From: a bacterium
Lineage (GTDB): Bacteria; Acidobacteriota; Thermoanaerobaculia; Multivoradales; J023
DNA: 64,000 nucleotides
Direction: 5' to 3'
NCBI GenBank assembly: GCA_024226315.1
Contig: JAAELT010000420.1
Span: 62,001 to 126,000, forward strand
Under the pieces are notes generated by a model. It worked only from the letters and a program-made list of their open reading frames with translations. It did not search any database and had not been told where the DNA came from. Position 1 is the first letter of the stretch; the number at the start of each line of letters is the position of its first letter. A program made the translations under genes and the position numbers. Positions 62,633 through 64,000 of the stretch are shown one piece after another.

Positions 62633-64000
62633 ATGAGCAAACGCCGCATCCAGAGCCTCCCAGCGAAGCCGTCACGGCCTTTCAGGGGCCGCCGCCTTCA
62701 TCAGCGCCGTACCCCGGAGGACAACGTCAGGGTCTCCGCCGCCTGGGTGGTCGAGCGGACCTTGTCGACGCTGTCGCCGTCGTCGGTCTTTCTCGATAGC
62801 GCCCTCGCGCGCTGCGACGAGCTCGACCATCGCTTGCTGCGCGAGCTGTCGCTCGGTACGTTGCGCTGGCTGCGCCGGCTCGACCACGTGATCGCGCTCG
62901 CCAGTCATCGACGTTTCGAGGAGATCGAGCCGGCGTTGCGGGCGCCGCTGCGGGTGGCCGCCTACCAGCTGCTGTTCATGGACCGGATCCCGGCCCACGC
63001 CGCGGTCAACGAGGGTGTCGAGCATGCCCGGCGGCTCACTCACCGTGGCGGCGCCAGCTTCACCAATGGCGTGCTGCGGCGGATCGCACGCGCCCCCCGG
63101 CTCGATGCCTGGCCGGTGGAGGAGGCCGATCCCTGCCGCCGCCTGGCGATCGAGAAGAGCCATCCCGACTTCCTGGCCGAACGCTGGATCGAGCGCTTCG
63201 GGGAGCACGGCGGCAAGGCGCTGCTCGAGGCCAACAATCGCCCCAAGTCTCTGCAACTGCTCGCTTTCCGCGACCTCGGCGGGCGCGAATTGCTGGCGGA
63301 GACGCTGATCGACGAGGGGGTCGATCTCGAGCCTTCCGCCATCGCGCCGATGGGCCTGACGGTGCGCTCGGGCAATCCTCTCCATTCCGAGGCGTTTCGC
63401 CGGGGTGAGTTCTATATCCAGGACGAGGCCAGCCAGGCATCGGCCCTGGTGCCGCGGCCCAGGCCGGGCGAGCGGGTTTTCGACGCGGCCGCGGCGCCGG
63501 GGGGCAAGAGCTTCACCTTGCTCGCCGTCGAGCCGTCGAGCAAGGTGGTCATGGCCGACGTCTCACCGGCCCGGCTGTTCACGGTACGGCGGAACCTGGA
63601 GCGGCTGAGACGCAGCGTGCCGGTGATCGCCGCCGATGCCGGCAGGCCGCCCACACAGCGAGCCTTCGACCGCGTGATCCTGGACCTTCCCTGCACCGGC
63701 ACCGGCACTCTGCGCAAGAGCCCGGAGCTCAAGTGGCGGATCAGCGAGGCGGAGATCGGGCGCCTGTCGCGGCAATCCCTGCGTCTGCTCGAGGGCATGG
63801 CGCCCCTGGTGGCGCCGGAGGGCTTTCTGATCGCCATCACCTGCTCTCTCGAGCCGGAGGAGAACGAGGCGGTCGTCGAGACTTTTCTTGAGCGGCATGG
63901 AGAATTTTCTCTGCTACCGCTCGAGGACCAGGTCGATTATCCACTCGCAGGTTGGATCGCCGGCCCAGGCTGTTGGCGGATGCTGCCGGAGGGGGATCAT
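62633..64000 (+). CDS. rsmB: 16S rRNA (cytosine(967)-C(5))-methyltransferase (3' end missing)
   Basis: The ATG at 62633 opens a frame that is still open at the window end (456 codons). An N-terminal NusB-like domain (RVAAYQLLFMDRIPAHAAVN, EGVEHARRL, GGASFTNGVLRRI) is joined to a SAM methyltransferase with VFDAAAAPGGKSFTLL. Two catalytic cysteines are seen, in LDLPCTGTGTLRKSPELKW and AITCSLEPEENE. This is the RsmB/Sun arrangement, modifying C967 of 16S rRNA. A basic N-terminal extension of about 30 residues precedes the NusB part. Confidence 0.93.
   Translation, partial: MSKRRIQSLPAKPSRPFRGRRLHQRRTPEDNVRVSAAWVVERTLSTLSPSSVFLDSALARCDELDHRLLRELSLGTLRWLRRLDHVIALASHRRFEEIEPALRAPLRVAAYQLLFMDRIPAHAAVNEGVEHARRLTHRGGASFTNGVLRRIARAPRLDAWPVEEADPCRRLAIEKSHPDFLAERWIERFGEHGGKALLEANNRPKSLQLLAFRDLGGRELLAETLIDEGVDLEPSAIAPMGLTVRSGNPLHSEAFRRGEFYIQDEASQASALVPRPRPGERVFDAAAAPGGKSFTLLAVEPSSKVVMADVSPARLFTVRRNLERLRRSVPVIAADAGRPPTQRAFDRVILDLPCTGTGTLRKSPELKWRISEAEIGRLSRQSLRLLEGMAPLVAPEGFLIAITCSLEPEENEAVVETFLERHGEFSLLPLEDQVDYPLAGWIAGPGCWRMLPEGDH

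Overview
The window is high-GC, gene-dense bacterial chromosome. Several traits together suggest an Acidobacteriota-like organism, perhaps near Thermoanaerobaculia/Holophagae: secreted VCBS/UnbV and repeat proteins, an IPTL-CTERM tail, recurrent 'DGFESGDT' C-termini, two MoxR/von Willebrand islands, a PduO-type cobalamin adenosyltransferase, and short gaps with ATGA/GTGA gene overlaps. No rRNA or other phylogenetic marker is present, so the placement is an inference. No tRNA, rRNA, intact insertion sequence, prophage or CRISPR array was recognised.

Layout. 1-3.2 kb (minus): a PLP threonine/serine dehydratase cut by the window edge, and a PAS-GGDEF-EAL cyclic-di-GMP enzyme. 3.3-6.6 kb (plus): a secreted TPR/VCBS/UnbV protein. 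6.7-9.4 kb (minus): a family of 58-residue repeats, with one full IPTL-CTERM protein, one stub and two relics. 9.4-13.7 kb (minus): topoisomerase IV (parE, parC) and a PilZ protein. 13.8-16.2 kb (minus): a membrane RsbU-type phosphatase. 16.3-23.2 kb (minus): the first MoxR island (membrane protein, DUF4129, DUF4350, MoxR, DUF58, SpoIIM-like, RDD), with most genes overlapping.

23.4-36.2 kb is accessory in character. It holds secreted proteins, a large endonuclease I with modular tails, a truncated SDR gene, a DUF4132-like fragment, an unknown protein and a leaderless CGNR zinc-finger gene. It also holds a nine-copy array of 43-bp palindromic repeats, a DinB protein with an apparent N-terminal frameshift, and a TIR domain joined through one membrane helix to a thermolysin-like domain that has lost three active-site residues. 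A small divergent gene, a possible ParE-toxin relic and a GT39 glycosyltransferase follow. The TIR/pseudo-thermolysin locus is the best candidate for an undescribed system here.

36.3-49.6 kb: a propeller-type sensor kinase, a subtilisin with the DGFESGDT tail, an iron alcohol dehydrogenase, an S9 peptidase, a 106-bp palindromic element, a cobalamin adenosyltransferase, a matrixin-like protease ending in two copies of a domain I cannot name, and a GAF-GGDEF cyclase. 49.7-58.1 kb (minus): a full Bat-type operon (MoxR, DUF58, small Bat protein, BatA, BatB, BatC, BatD, BatE). 58.3-64 kb (plus): housekeeping genes rsmA, ftsK, fmt and rsmB (cut by the edge).

Main themes: cyclic-di-GMP signalling (two GGDEF proteins, one EAL domain, one PilZ receptor), heavy investment in secreted proteins and proteases, and two MoxR-VWA chaperone-like systems. 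Small decayed gene pieces cluster at 6.7-9.4 kb and 24.8-34.6 kb.
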